Shown here piece by piece: positions 22,122-28,303 of a DNA stretch of 28,303 nucleotides (within the stretch, counting starts at the first letter, position 1; each line of letters opens with the position of its first letter). The notes under the pieces were generated by a model. It was not told the DNA's origin. It ran no database searches and saw nothing but the letters and a program-made list of their open reading frames with translations. This DNA is from an uncultured Christensenellaceae bacterium. Lineage in GTDB: Bacteria > Bacillota > Clostridia > Christensenellales > Aristaeellaceae. Both the position numbers and the translations under genes were made by a program. The DNA lies in assembly GCA_905236495.1 (NCBI GenBank), contig CAJOPV010000132.1, positions 1-28,303 of the forward strand. The letters run 5' to 3'.

Positions 22122-22778
22122 ATGGATACCGAAAACAACCAGCTGACCCTCTGCGGCGTCATCGAGACCGAGCCTGTGCTGGATCACGAGGTCTTTGGCG
22201 AGCATTTTTACCGCATGGATCTGCGGGTGCCCCGGCTCTCCGGGGCCCAGGACCTGCTGCCCGTCACCGTCAGCGAGCGCCTGATGAACAGCCAAGTCGC
22301 CGCCGGCACCCACCTGTGCATCGTAGGCCAGCTGCGATCCTACAATAAAGTGGTGGGCGGGGCCGGGCGGCTGCTGCTCACCGCCTTTGCCCAGCATCTT
22401 CTGCCCCCGGACAGCGCGGAAAACCCCAACGTGATCCGCCTCACCGGGGCCATCTGCAAGCCCCCGGCCTTCCGCACCACTCCCTTCGGACGGGAAATCG
22501 CCGATCTCATGCTGGCGGTGAACCGCGCCTTCGGCAAAAGCGATTACATCCCCTGCATCGCCTGGGGCCGCACCGCCCGCTATGCATCCGGCCTCTCCGT
22601 GGGCGATCACCTGGAATTGCAGGGCCGCTTCCAAAGCCGGGAATACCAAAAGCAGATGCCCGACGGCACGGTGATGAACCGGGTGGCCTACGAGGTCTCC
22701 ATCAGCCGCCTCACCTCCGTGCAGGACGCGCCTCCCATCCCCCGCGTCGCCGTTCAAGGCGAAAACGCCCTCCAGTAA
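22122..22778 (+). CDS. SSB-like protein with two tandem OB-folds
   Basis: A 218-residue protein with two OB-type units: residues 1-~100 (NNQLTLCGVIETEPVLDHE, then GTHLCIVGQLRSY) and ~105-200 (NVIRLTGAICKPPAFRTTP, then YIPCIAWGRTARYA and GDHLELQGRFQSREY). The second unit has clear single-stranded-DNA-binding protein features; the first is more diverged. There is no acidic C-terminal tail of the usual SSB kind; it ends VQGENALQ. It is probably an accessory ssDNA-binding protein of Clostridia rather than the main replicative SSB (inference). GGAGG lies 12 nt before the start, and a bidirectional terminator follows the stop. Confidence 0.8.
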   Translation: MDTENNQLTLCGVIETEPVLDHEVFGEHFYRMDLRVPRLSGAQDLLPVTVSERLMNSQVAAGTHLCIVGQLRSYNKVVGGAGRLLLTAFAQHLLPPDSAENPNVIRLTGAICKPPAFRTTPFGREIADLMLAVNRAFGKSDYIPCIAWGRTARYASGLSVGDHLELQGRFQSREYQKQMPDGTVMNRVAYEVSISRLTSVQDAPPIPRVAVQGENALQ

Positions 22779-22823
22779 AAAAAACGCCGGGCCCGCCTTT
22801 CAGCGCCGCCCGGCGATTTTTTT
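22777..22823. terminator. Bidirectional terminator between the SSB-like gene and cysK
   Basis: CGCCGGGC (22785-22792) pairs with GCCCGGCG (22808-22815), followed by ATTTTTTT and preceded by eight A, so it can terminate on both strands. Confidence 0.88.
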
Positions 22824-22881
22824 GTAAAGCTTGAATGATCGTATCGCCTGCCGTCAGCGAAACCTTGTACGTTCCTCCGTA

Positions 22882-22901
22882 GGGGCAGCCATCAGCTGCC
22901 C
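22882..22901. repeat. Small palindromic element (REP-like)
   Basis: GGGCAGC (22883-22889), CATCA, GCTGCCC (22895-22901), preceded by CGTTCCTCCGTAG. It resembles the short GTAGGGGC-type palindromes scattered between genes of GC-rich Clostridia; only one copy is in this window, so the family assignment is from memory. Confidence 0.35.
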
Positions 22902-22914
22902 GCAAAGAGGCTGA

Positions 22915-22942
22915 AAACGGGGCGGCCCGATGACGCCGCCCC
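22915..22942 (-). terminator. Terminator of cysK
   Basis: On the minus strand GGGGCGGC pairs with GCCGCCCC (8 bp, 8-nt loop), followed by GTTTTC, 17 nt after the cysK stop. Confidence 0.75.
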
Positions 22943-22959
22943 GCAATTGCCGCAAGGGG

Positions 22960-23892
22960 TTATTCCGCAAACAGCGGGGTGGAAAGGTATCTGTCGCCGG
23001 TATCGGGCAGCAGCGCCACGATGGTCTTGCCCGCGTTTTCGGGGCGCTTTGCCAGCTCGATGGCGGCCCAGGCCGCCGCGCCGGAGGAAATGCCCACCAG
23101 CACGCCTTCCCTCTTGCCGATGAGCCGCCCGATCCTGAAGGCCTCCTCATGGTCGGCCCGGATGATCTCGTCATACACCCCGGTATCCAGCACGTCGGGC
23201 ACAAAGCCCGCGCCGATGCCCTGGATCTTGTGGGGGCCGGGGGCGCCGCCGCTCAAAACGGGGGACGCGGCGGGTTCCACCGCCACCACCTGAACGGCGG
23301 GGTTCTTTTCCTTCAGGTATTTGCCCACGCCCGTGACGGTGCCGCCGGTGCCAACGCCCGCTACGAAGATATCCACCTTGCCATCCGTATCCGCCCAGAT
23401 CTCCGGGCCGGTGGTGGCGTAGTGAATGGCGGGATTGGCGGGATTGACGAACTGCCCGGGGATGAAGCTATTGGGGATTTCCTTCGCCAGTTCTTCCGCC
23501 TTGGCGATGGCGCCCTTCATGCCTTTGGCCCCTTCGGTGAGCACAATTTCCGCCCCGTAGGCCTTCGACAGCTGGCGGCGCTCCACGCTCATGGTTTCGG
23601 GCATGGTAAGGATCATGCGATAGCCCCGGGCCGCCGCCACGGAGGCCAGGCCGATGCCGGTGTTGCCGGAGGTGGGCTCAATGATGACGGAGCCGGGCTT
23701 CAGCAGGCCCTTTTCCTCCGCGTCGTCGATCATGGCCTTGGCGATGCGGTCCTTCACCGATCCGGCGGGGTTGAAATATTCCAGCTTGACCAGCACCTTG
23801 GCCCGCAGATTCAGCTCCTTTTCCACATTGGCGATTTCCAGCAGCGGGGTTCCCCCGATCAATTGATCGGCAGAAGTATAAATACGGCTCAC
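22960..23892 (-). CDS. cysK: Cysteine synthase A (O-acetylserine sulfhydrylase)
   Basis: A 310-residue PLP enzyme that makes L-cysteine from O-acetylserine and sulfide. The PLP Lys47 is in NPAGSVKDR; the substrate loop is PTSGNTGIGLA (73-83); the phosphate cradle is GVGTGGTVTGVG; the Ser near the pyridine nitrogen is in GISSGAA. Start choice: GTG 23892 has AAGGAGG 8 nt upstream and gives the canonical MSRIYTSADQL. An in-frame ATG six codons earlier (23910) overlaps that ribosome site and has none of its own. The gene is divergent from an Rrf2-type regulator and has a consensus promoter and a leader of about 245 nt. No cysE is adjacent. Confidence 0.96.
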   Translation of the reverse strand: MSRIYTSADQLIGGTPLLEIANVEKELNLRAKVLVKLEYFNPAGSVKDRIAKAMIDDAEEKGLLKPGSVIIEPTSGNTGIGLASVAAARGYRMILTMPETMSVERRQLSKAYGAEIVLTEGAKGMKGAIAKAEELAKEIPNSFIPGQFVNPANPAIHYATTGPEIWADTDGKVDIFVAGVGTGGTVTGVGKYLKEKNPAVQVVAVEPAASPVLSGGAPGPHKIQGIGAGFVPDVLDTGVYDEIIRADHEEAFRIGRLIGKREGVLVGISSGAAAWAAIELAKRPENAGKTIVALLPDTGDRYLSTPLFAE

Positions 23893-23925
23893 GGATGTAT
23901 CCTCCTTCATTTATCATCGTTGATT

Positions 23926-23992
23926 GAGAGAACCGCTCTTTTGAGGCAGAAGAGCGTCTCCCCCAGGCCTCCTCCGAGAAAAGCCGGATGAG
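23926..23992 (-). repeat. Second copy of the groEL-leader repeat, in the cysK leader
   Basis: Read on the minus strand it shares TTTCTCGGA, GGCCTGGGGGA, CGCTCTT and AAAGAGCGGTT in the same order and spacing with the groES-groEL copy. Its stem is shorter and less perfect (CGCTCTT/AAGAGCG plus GAGA/TCTC). The hairpin is about 33 nt before the cysK start codon. Confidence 0.75.
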
Positions 23993-24121
23993 GATTAACC
24001 GGGGCGCCCTTTCGCGCTTGGCGGTCCCCGCACAGATCAGGGAACCGTCAGCGGCGGCAACATCGCCTCTGTAAATCGATACGCTCCGGCAAATGCGGCG
24101 TTCCCTTCACTTAAATTACCC

Positions 24122-24136
24122 ACCTTTCAAATAGGT
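24122..24136. promoter_or_regulatory. Possible operator at the cysK transcription start
   Basis: ACCT, seven bases, AGGT, within a wider imperfect inverted repeat (ATTACC to GGTTAAT, 24115-24140). It covers the predicted cysK start of transcription and is a plausible site for the divergent Rrf2-type regulator (inference). Confidence 0.35.
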
Positions 24137-24143
24137 TAATGGC

Positions 24144-24172
24144 ATTATATGATGCATCGCCCGTTCTGTCAA
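24144..24172 (-). promoter_or_regulatory. Consensus promoter of cysK
   Basis: On the minus strand a perfect TTGACA (24172-24167), a 17-nt spacer and a perfect TATAAT (24149-24144). An ideal promoter of this strength normally needs a repressor or leader control, both of which are available here. Confidence 0.85.
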
Positions 24173-24210
24173 TGGGCGCGCCGTATTTTCATTGTATTTC
24201 TCCGCAGGCA

Positions 24211-24239
24211 TTGAAAGCCCACTTACCTTGTGGTATAAT
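24211..24239 (+). promoter_or_regulatory. Promoter of the Rrf2-type regulator
   Basis: TTGAAA (24211-24216), a 17-nt spacer and a perfect TATAAT (24234-24239) with a TGG extension before it. The -35 boxes of this promoter and the cysK promoter are 38 bp apart. Confidence 0.82.
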
Positions 24240-24268
24240 GGGTTGAAACGGCAGAAGGAGGCGCGGAC

Positions 24269-24688
24269 ATGAACATGATTTCCACCAAGGGGCGCTATGC
24301 CCTGCGGCTGATGGTGGATTTGGCGCAGCATCAGAAAGAGGGCTACGTGCCCCTGATGGAGATTGCCAAGCGCCAGGATATATCCGAAAAGTATCTGGAA
24401 AACATCCTCAAGGGCCTGGTGAAGGAAAAAATGCTGACGGGCATCCGGGGCAAGGGCGGCGGCTATCGGCTGACGAAGGCGCCGGAGGATTACACCGTGG
24501 GCAGCATCCTGCGGGCGGCGGAAGGGGAATTGGCCCCCGTCACCTGCCTGGAGGCCGACGCAGCCCCCTGCCCCCGAAGGGCGGAATGCCCCTCCCTGCC
24601 CGTATGGCAAAAGCTGAACGATATGGTGCAGGATTATCTGGACTCTATCACCCTGGGGGATCTGATGCCGGAAAGGCAGATCTCCTGA
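24269..24688 (+). CDS. Rrf2-family transcriptional regulator (CymR/IscR-like)
   Basis: A 139-residue winged-helix regulator: MISTKGRYALRLMVDLA start, the recognition helix region ISEKYLENILKGL (39-51), the wing IRGKGGGYRL (59-68), then a dimerisation helix. It carries three cysteines, C93-x7-C101-x5-C107. IscR binds a [2Fe-2S] cluster with three Cys at x5 and x5 spacing, whereas CymR of Bacillus, which represses cysteine genes with CysK as partner, lacks them. The divergent position to cysK favours a CymR-like role with possible Fe-S or redox input (inference). AAGGAGG is 7 nt upstream. Its last 55 bp overlap the convergent ACT-domain gene. Confidence 0.9.
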   Translation: MNMISTKGRYALRLMVDLAQHQKEGYVPLMEIAKRQDISEKYLENILKGLVKEKMLTGIRGKGGGYRLTKAPEDYTVGSILRAAEGELAPVTCLEADAAPCPRRAECPSLPVWQKLNDMVQDYLDSITLGDLMPERQIS

Positions 24689-25026
24689 AGGGCCCGGCGG
24701 GCCCGATCCATCTGATCCGCCTTGACCAGCACGTAATCCGTCTGATAAGTGGAAACCGCGAACACCGGGATGCCCTGGGCCGCCAGGCATCCCGTTATTT
24801 TTGCCAGGATGCCCACCAGGGAAAAATCCAGCGTCCCCTGCACCCGGAAGCAGCGCCAGCCGTCCTCCCGCCGGAGAGTATTCTGAGGGCAGGCGTCCGT
24901 TGGGCACACCAGGGAATATTCCTCCTCCGTCCGGGCAAAAAAGGTATAAGGCGCGGAAAAGTCAATGCCCGTTTCATCCGCCGTCTGGCACACGGTAAAG
25001 GCCATGGGCAGCCATTGGATCTTCAT
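24634..25026 (-). CDS. ACT-domain protein (CASTOR-like)
   Basis: A 130-residue protein. The N-terminal half (MKIQWLPMAFTVCQTADE, then YSLVCPTD) leads into a C-terminal ACT fold, LDFSLVGILAKITGCLAAQG then VFAVSTYQTDYVLVKAD, which resembles small CASTOR/ACT proteins that bind amino acids. No catalytic domain is present, so it may be a sensor or regulator subunit; target unknown. The start is ATG 25026 with GGGAGG 7 nt upstream, overlapping the mutY stop by 4 nt (ATGA). Its 3' end runs 55 bp into the convergent Rrf2 gene. Confidence 0.82.
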   Translation of the reverse strand: MKIQWLPMAFTVCQTADETGIDFSAPYTFFARTEEEYSLVCPTDACPQNTLRREDGWRCFRVQGTLDFSLVGILAKITGCLAAQGIPVFAVSTYQTDYVLVKADQMDRARRALQEICLSGIRSPRVIESR

Positions 25027-26057
25027 GCCTTCGCCTCCCTGAGCAGCCCCTCCGCCCACTCCTTCGCCGCCCGCATGGCGGTGGGGATAGGCAGGGCGTT
25101 CATTTCATCCAGCGTCACGAAACGGCCCTCCCGGCAGGCCCCGGAGGCCGCTTGCAGGTGATACGCCGTCATTTGCCACACCCGATGGGTGAATACGTGC
25201 CGGGCCGTACCCAGGGTGGATATCAGCTCCGTCTCCAGCCCCATGGCCCGCCGGGCCTTTTCCCCGTCGGTCAGGCTCCCCTCCGTCAATTGATACACCC
25301 ACAGGCCCCGAAGCAGGCTTTCCTGCCGCTGGGTCATCCAGATCCTGTCCCCGTGGGTGATCAGCGCCACCGCCATTCGGATTTCCCGAGGGGGCTTTGC
25401 CGCCGCTTTCACGGGCAGGTCCTCCGCGTCCCCCCGGGAATATGCATCGCACAGCCTCCGCAGGGGACAGCGAGGGCATTCCGGGGTGCCGGGGACGCAT
25501 ACGGTGGCCCCCAGATCCATCAGCGCCTGGTTAAAATCCCCGCAGCGGACGGGGGGCATATCCTGCTCCGCCAGCTCCCGAAGCCGCCGCTTCACCGAGG
25601 GCTGGCCCACGTCCTCCCGGACGCCGTGAAAGCGGGACAGCACCCGCGTTAAATTCCCGTCCATGGCGGGAGCAGGCAAATCGAAGGCGATGGAGGCAAC
25701 CGCAGCCGCCGTGTAATCCCCCGCCCCGGGCAGGGCCCGCAGGGCGCTGAGATCGGCGGGAAATTTGCCTTGATATTGAGAAGCTATGATCTGAGCGGTC
25801 TTATGCAGGTTCCGGGCCCGGGAATAATAGCCCAGCCCTTCCCAGCATTTGAGCACCTCCCCTTCCCCGGCCTCCGCCAGGGCGAACACGTTCGGGAACG
25901 CCCGCAAAAAGCGCTCGTAATAAGCCCCCACCGTTTCGGTGCGGGTCTGCTGCAGCATGATTTCGCTGACCCAGATGCGATAAGGGTCCCCGGTGCCCCG
26001 AAAAGGCAGGGTGCGCCCGTTTGTATCGTACCAGGCCAGCAGCAGCGTGGAAAGCAT
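25023..26057 (-). CDS. mutY: A/G-specific adenine glycosylase
   Basis: A 344-residue base-excision enzyme that removes adenine mispaired with 8-oxoguanine. The catalytic Glu is in SEIMLQQT, the helix-hairpin-helix is LPGAGDYTAAAVASIAF, the catalytic Asp lies in AMDGNLTRV, and the [4Fe-4S] cluster loop is C-x6-C-x2-C-x5-C (CVPGTPECPRCPLRRLC). The C-terminal NUDIX-like domain (VALITHGDRIWMTQRQ) that reads 8-oxoguanine is present. The first motif reads LPFRGTGDPYRIW, where most MutY have PWR. The ribosome site GGAGGGAAGG precedes ATG 26057. It heads a two-gene unit with the ACT gene. Confidence 0.96.
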   Translation of the reverse strand: MLSTLLLAWYDTNGRTLPFRGTGDPYRIWVSEIMLQQTRTETVGAYYERFLRAFPNVFALAEAGEGEVLKCWEGLGYYSRARNLHKTAQIIASQYQGKFPADLSALRALPGAGDYTAAAVASIAFDLPAPAMDGNLTRVLSRFHGVREDVGQPSVKRRLRELAEQDMPPVRCGDFNQALMDLGATVCVPGTPECPRCPLRRLCDAYSRGDAEDLPVKAAAKPPREIRMAVALITHGDRIWMTQRQESLLRGLWVYQLTEGSLTDGEKARRAMGLETELISTLGTARHVFTHRVWQMTAYHLQAASGACREGRFVTLDEMNALPIPTAMRAAKEWAEGLLREAKA

Positions 26058-26089
26058 GCCCTTCCCTCCTCTTCTTTCGGCCTGGGCTG

Positions 26090-26098
26090 ATTATACCA
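26090..26098 (-). promoter_or_regulatory. Extended -10 promoter of mutY
   Basis: Minus-strand TGGTATAAT (26098-26090): perfect -10 with TGn extension, about 35 nt before the start codon. The -35 (TGTAAT) is weak. Between 26100 and 26239 there is only an A/T-rich stretch with no recognisable element. Confidence 0.55.
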
Positions 26099-26239
26099 CA
26101 GGCCGCGGCCGGATTACATATCAAAAATGAAAACAGGCGAAATTTTAAGGAAATTCAAGAAAATATGGTCTAAATTCCAATTATTCGGATTTAATTCCAG
26201 TAAATCGGGCATCATTCAAAATATCGGCGGATTCGCCGG

Positions 26240-26268
26240 TTGCGTCTCAGCCGTTTATGAAATATACT
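26240..26268 (+). promoter_or_regulatory. Promoter of groES-groEL
   Basis: TTGCGT (26240-26245), a 17-nt spacer and TATACT (26263-26268). Transcription would start near 26275, seven bases before the CIRCE operator. Confidence 0.75.
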
Positions 26269-26281
26269 ATGCAAGGATGAT

Positions 26282-26308
26282 TTAGCACTCGTTTATCAAG
26301 AGTGCTAA
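26282..26308. promoter_or_regulatory. CIRCE operator (HrcA site)
   Basis: TTAGCACTC, nine bases, GAGTGCTAA: a perfect match to the CIRCE consensus bound by the HrcA repressor of class I heat-shock genes. Predicted position is +7 to +33 of the groESL transcript, where it acts as operator and may also affect mRNA stability. hrcA itself is not in the window. Confidence 0.98.
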
Positions 26309-26348
26309 CAATCCCCCGAGAAGCAACCAAATGACAAGGAGGAGCCTT

Positions 26349-26633
26349 ATGAACATCAAGCCTTTGTTTGACCGCGTGGTCATCAAAAACGTGGAAGCGG
26401 AAGAAACCACCAAATCCGGCATCATCCTCACCTCCGCCGCCAAGGAAAAGCCCCAGATGGCGGAAGTGCTGGCGGTGGGCCCCGGCGGCATGGTAGACGG
26501 CAAGACCACCACCATGTGCGTCAGCGTCGGCCAGAAGGTCATTTACAGCAAGTACGCCGGCACGGAAGTGAAGATCGACGGCGAAGAAGTGATCATCGTC
26601 AAGATGGGCGATATCCTGGCTGTAGTGGAATAA
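26349..26633 (+). CDS. groES: Co-chaperonin GroES
   Basis: A 94-residue co-chaperonin that caps the GroEL cavity. MNIKPLFDRVVIKNVE, the mobile loop EETTKSGIILTSAAKEKP (20-37, with the conserved GI-I-L contact), EVLAVGPGG and YSKYAGTEVKIDGEEVII are all canonical. The start is ATG 26349 with AAGGAGG 6 nt upstream. It is under CIRCE control and is followed after 133 nt by groEL, with a 21-bp hairpin in the gap. Confidence 0.98.
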   Translation: MNIKPLFDRVVIKNVEAEETTKSGIILTSAAKEKPQMAEVLAVGPGGMVDGKTTTMCVSVGQKVIYSKYAGTEVKIDGEEVIIVKMGDILAVVE

Positions 26634-26668
26634 GCGAATCGACAGATTCTTTGGAGCATGAGCGCATT

Positions 26669-26739
26669 CTCAGCCGCCTTTCTCGGAAAGGGGCCTGGGG
26701 GAAACCGCTCTTTGGGCTCCAAAGAGCGGTTTCCCCCAG
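26669..26739 (+). repeat. Repeat element with 21-bp hairpin between groES and groEL
   Basis: Positions 26695-26715 pair perfectly over 21 bp with 26719-26739 around a 3-nt loop (GCT). The 26 nt before it (CTCAGCCGCC, TTTCTCGGA) and the stem itself match the end of the cysK leader (23992-23926, minus strand). The hairpin lies 27 nt before the groEL start. AGAATAAATAAA follows, so it is not a standard terminator. Confidence 0.8.
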
Positions 26740-26766
26740 AATAAATAAAAAAGGAGATTGACAATT

Positions 26767-28303
26767 ATGACAAAGCAGCTGAAATACGGCGAGGACGCCC
26801 GCCGCGCCCTGGAAAGCGGCATCAACGCCCTGGCAAACACCGTGAAGATCACCCTGGGGCCCAAGGGCCGCAACGTGGTGCTGGATAAGAAATACGGCTC
26901 TCCCCTCATCACCAACGACGGCGTCACCATCGCCAAGGAAATCGAGCTGGAAGACCCCTTTGAAAATATGGGCGCTCAGCTCATCAAGGAAGTCGCCACC
27001 AAGACCAACGACGTAGCCGGCGACGGCACCACCACCGCGACCCTGCTGGCCCAGGCCATCGTCCGCGAGGGTCTTAAGAACCTGGCAGCCGGCGCCAACC
27101 CCATGGTGCTCAAGAAGGGCATCGAGGATGCCGCCCAGGCCGCCGTGGATGGCCTGAAGGAGGTTTCCCGTCCCATCAGCGGCAAGCAAGCCATCGCCCA
27201 GGTGGCGTCCATTTCCGCCGGCAGCGAGGAGATCGGTCAGCTGATTTCCGACGCCATGGAAAAGGTGGGCAAGGACGGCGTCATCACCGTGGAAGAATCC
27301 AAGACCATGAAAACCGAGCTGACTACCGTAGAAGGCATGCAGTTTGACCGGGGCTACGCCTCCGCTTACATGGTGACGGATACCGATAAGATGGTCGCCG
27401 AGCTGGACAGCCCCTACATTCTGATCACCGATAAGAAGATCAGCAACATCCAGGAGATCCTGCCGGTGCTGGAGCAGGTGGTGCAGCAGGGCAAGAAGCT
27501 GCTCATCATCGCCGAGGACGTGGAGGGCGAGGCCCTGGCGACGCTGGTCGTCAATAAGCTGCGGGGCACCTTTACCTGCGTTGCCGTCAAGGCTCCCGGC
27601 TTTGGCGATCGGCGCAAGGAAATGCTTCGGGATATCGCCATCCTCACCGGCGGTCAGGTCATCAGCACCGAGCTGGGGCTGGAGCTCAAGGAAGCCACCA
27701 TCGATATGCTGGGCCAGGCCCATCAGGTAAAGGTGGATAAGGAAAACACCACCATCATCGACGGCGCGGGCGATAAGGATGAGATCAAAAACCGCGTGAA
27801 CCAAATCAAGGCCCAGATCGCCGAAACCACCAGCGATTACGACCGGGAGAAGCTGCAGGAGCGGCTGGCGAAGCTGGCGGGCGGCGTTGCCGTCATCCAG
27901 GTGGGCGCCGCTACCGAAATCGAAATGAAAGAGCGCAAAATGCGCATCGAAGACGCCCTGGCCGCCACCCGGGCCGCCGTGGAAGAGGGCATCGTGCCCG
28001 GCGGCGGCGTGGCGCTGCTGAACGCCATTGCCAAGGTGCAGCCCCTGGTGGCCCGGAACACCGGCGATGCCAAGACCGGCGTGCAGATCGTGCTTCGCGC
28101 CATGGAAGAGCCCATGCGCCAGATCGCCCTGAACGCGGGCATCGACGGGGCCGTCATCATCGAGAATATCCGCCGCAGCCGCAAAACCGGCTATGGCTAC
28201 GACGCTTTGAAGGGCGAGTATGTGGATATGATCGAGCGCGGCATCATCGACCCCACCAAGGTGACCCGCAGCGCCCTGCAGAACGCTTCCTCCGTGGCCG
28301 CCA
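26767..28303 (+). CDS. groEL: Chaperonin GroEL, 3' end missing
   Basis: The first 512 codons of the 60-kDa chaperonin; only some 30 residues are cut off by the window end. The start MTKQLKYGEDARRALESG, the ATP-binding GPKGRNVVLDKKYGSP and DVAGDGTTTATLLAQ, PGFGDRRKEML, and the nucleotide-contact GGVAVIQVGAATEIE and VPGGGVALL are all as expected, with no frameshift. AAAGGAG lies 10 nt upstream. It is co-transcribed with groES under the CIRCE promoter; the strong intercistronic hairpin may adjust the GroEL to GroES ratio. Confidence 0.98.
   Translation, partial: MTKQLKYGEDARRALESGINALANTVKITLGPKGRNVVLDKKYGSPLITNDGVTIAKEIELEDPFENMGAQLIKEVATKTNDVAGDGTTTATLLAQAIVREGLKNLAAGANPMVLKKGIEDAAQAAVDGLKEVSRPISGKQAIAQVASISAGSEEIGQLISDAMEKVGKDGVITVEESKTMKTELTTVEGMQFDRGYASAYMVTDTDKMVAELDSPYILITDKKISNIQEILPVLEQVVQQGKKLLIIAEDVEGEALATLVVNKLRGTFTCVAVKAPGFGDRRKEMLRDIAILTGGQVISTELGLELKEATIDMLGQAHQVKVDKENTTIIDGAGDKDEIKNRVNQIKAQIAETTSDYDREKLQERLAKLAGGVAVIQVGAATEIEMKERKMRIEDALAATRAAVEEGIVPGGGVALLNAIAKVQPLVARNTGDAKTGVQIVLRAMEEPMRQIALNAGIDGAVIIENIRRSRKTGYGYDALKGEYVDMIERGIIDPTKVTRSALQNASSVAA

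Larger units (their letters stand above)
23893..24137 (-). promoter_or_regulatory. Long structured cysK leader, candidate cis-acting RNA
   Basis: Between the predicted transcription start and GTG 23892 lie about 245 nt with competing stems. GGGAAC (24105-24100) can pair with GTTCCC (24045-24040). The same GACGGTTCCC segment can instead pair with GGGGACCGCC (24029-24020), which can in turn pair with GGCGCCCC (24008-24001). A last hairpin, CGCTCTT with AAGAGCG (23956-23934), sits about 30 nt before the start and belongs to a repeat shared with the groEL leader. I find no T-box or S-box signature. Such mutually exclusive stems are typical of riboswitches and attenuators; the ligand, if any, is unknown. 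Confidence 0.45.

Noticed and set aside
23893..23910. ATG 23910 as the cysK start
   Set aside because: The only ribosome site, AAGGAGG, lies inside those first codons and is correctly spaced for GTG 23892, which gives the usual family N-terminus.
23893..24137. A T-box or SAM riboswitch in the cysK leader
   Set aside because: The GGTGGNACCGCG-type antiterminator sequence and the AGAGA loop of T-boxes are absent, as is the S-box core. The leader is described only as a candidate structured RNA.
1..28303. CRISPR array, tRNA, rRNA, insertion sequence or prophage
   Set aside because: No regularly spaced repeats, cloverleaf-like genes, transposase or phage proteins were recognised on either strand.

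Overview
The window looks like a chromosomal segment of a GC-rich Gram-positive bacterium, probably a gut or rumen member of the Clostridia (Oscillospirales/Christensenellales-like). The evidence is strong Shine-Dalgarno sites (AAGGAGG type), sigma-A promoters, a perfect CIRCE element before groES, RNase J, a PdaB-like deacetylase and an LCP protein. The exact lineage is inference. I saw no tRNA, rRNA, CRISPR array, insertion sequence or phage gene.

Left part (1-9557). A truncated MsmX/UgpC-type sugar ABC ATPase runs off the left edge. Next comes a compact locus with a consensus promoter, a 26-residue hydrophobic peptide and a hairpin crossed by a possible antisense promoter, which looks like a type I toxin-antitoxin unit. 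It is followed by a Sir2 deacylase, a VanY-fold membrane protein that has lost its zinc ligands, and RNase J on the minus strand. A six-gene plus-strand operon follows, with many 4-bp ATGA overlaps: membrane dipeptidase, mtnN, dCMP deaminase, LCP protein, HAD phosphatase and rlmH.

Centre (9562-20298). This is the most interesting part. A ten-gene minus-strand operon reads FTR1 iron permease, P19 (FetP), DUF2318 membrane protein, two FtsX-type permeases, an ATPase, a DUF4418 membrane protein, a third permease, a second ATPase and a ZIP transporter. The order matches the FetMP-Fls / Campylobacter p19 iron uptake systems. The thioredoxin-like proteins of those systems are absent, and the second permease instead carries an FMN-binding domain with a covalent flavinylation motif (DTLTGAT). 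This suggests a flavin-based extracytosolic redox step in iron uptake. Upstream and divergent are a stand-alone AraC-type DNA-binding protein and a DtxR-like protein. The shared intergenic region holds two direct CTGATATTGAC repeats 32 bp apart.

Right part (21196-28303). A PdaB-like polysaccharide deacetylase and a tandem OB-fold SSB-like protein form a short plus-strand unit. cysK lies on the minus strand behind a long structured leader and is divergent from an Rrf2 (CymR/IscR-like) regulator with three cysteines. The regulator's 3' end overlaps a convergent ACT-domain gene that is coupled to mutY. The window ends with CIRCE-controlled groES and a truncated groEL. The leaders of cysK and groEL share a roughly 68-nt repeat ending in a hairpin about 30 nt before each start codon.
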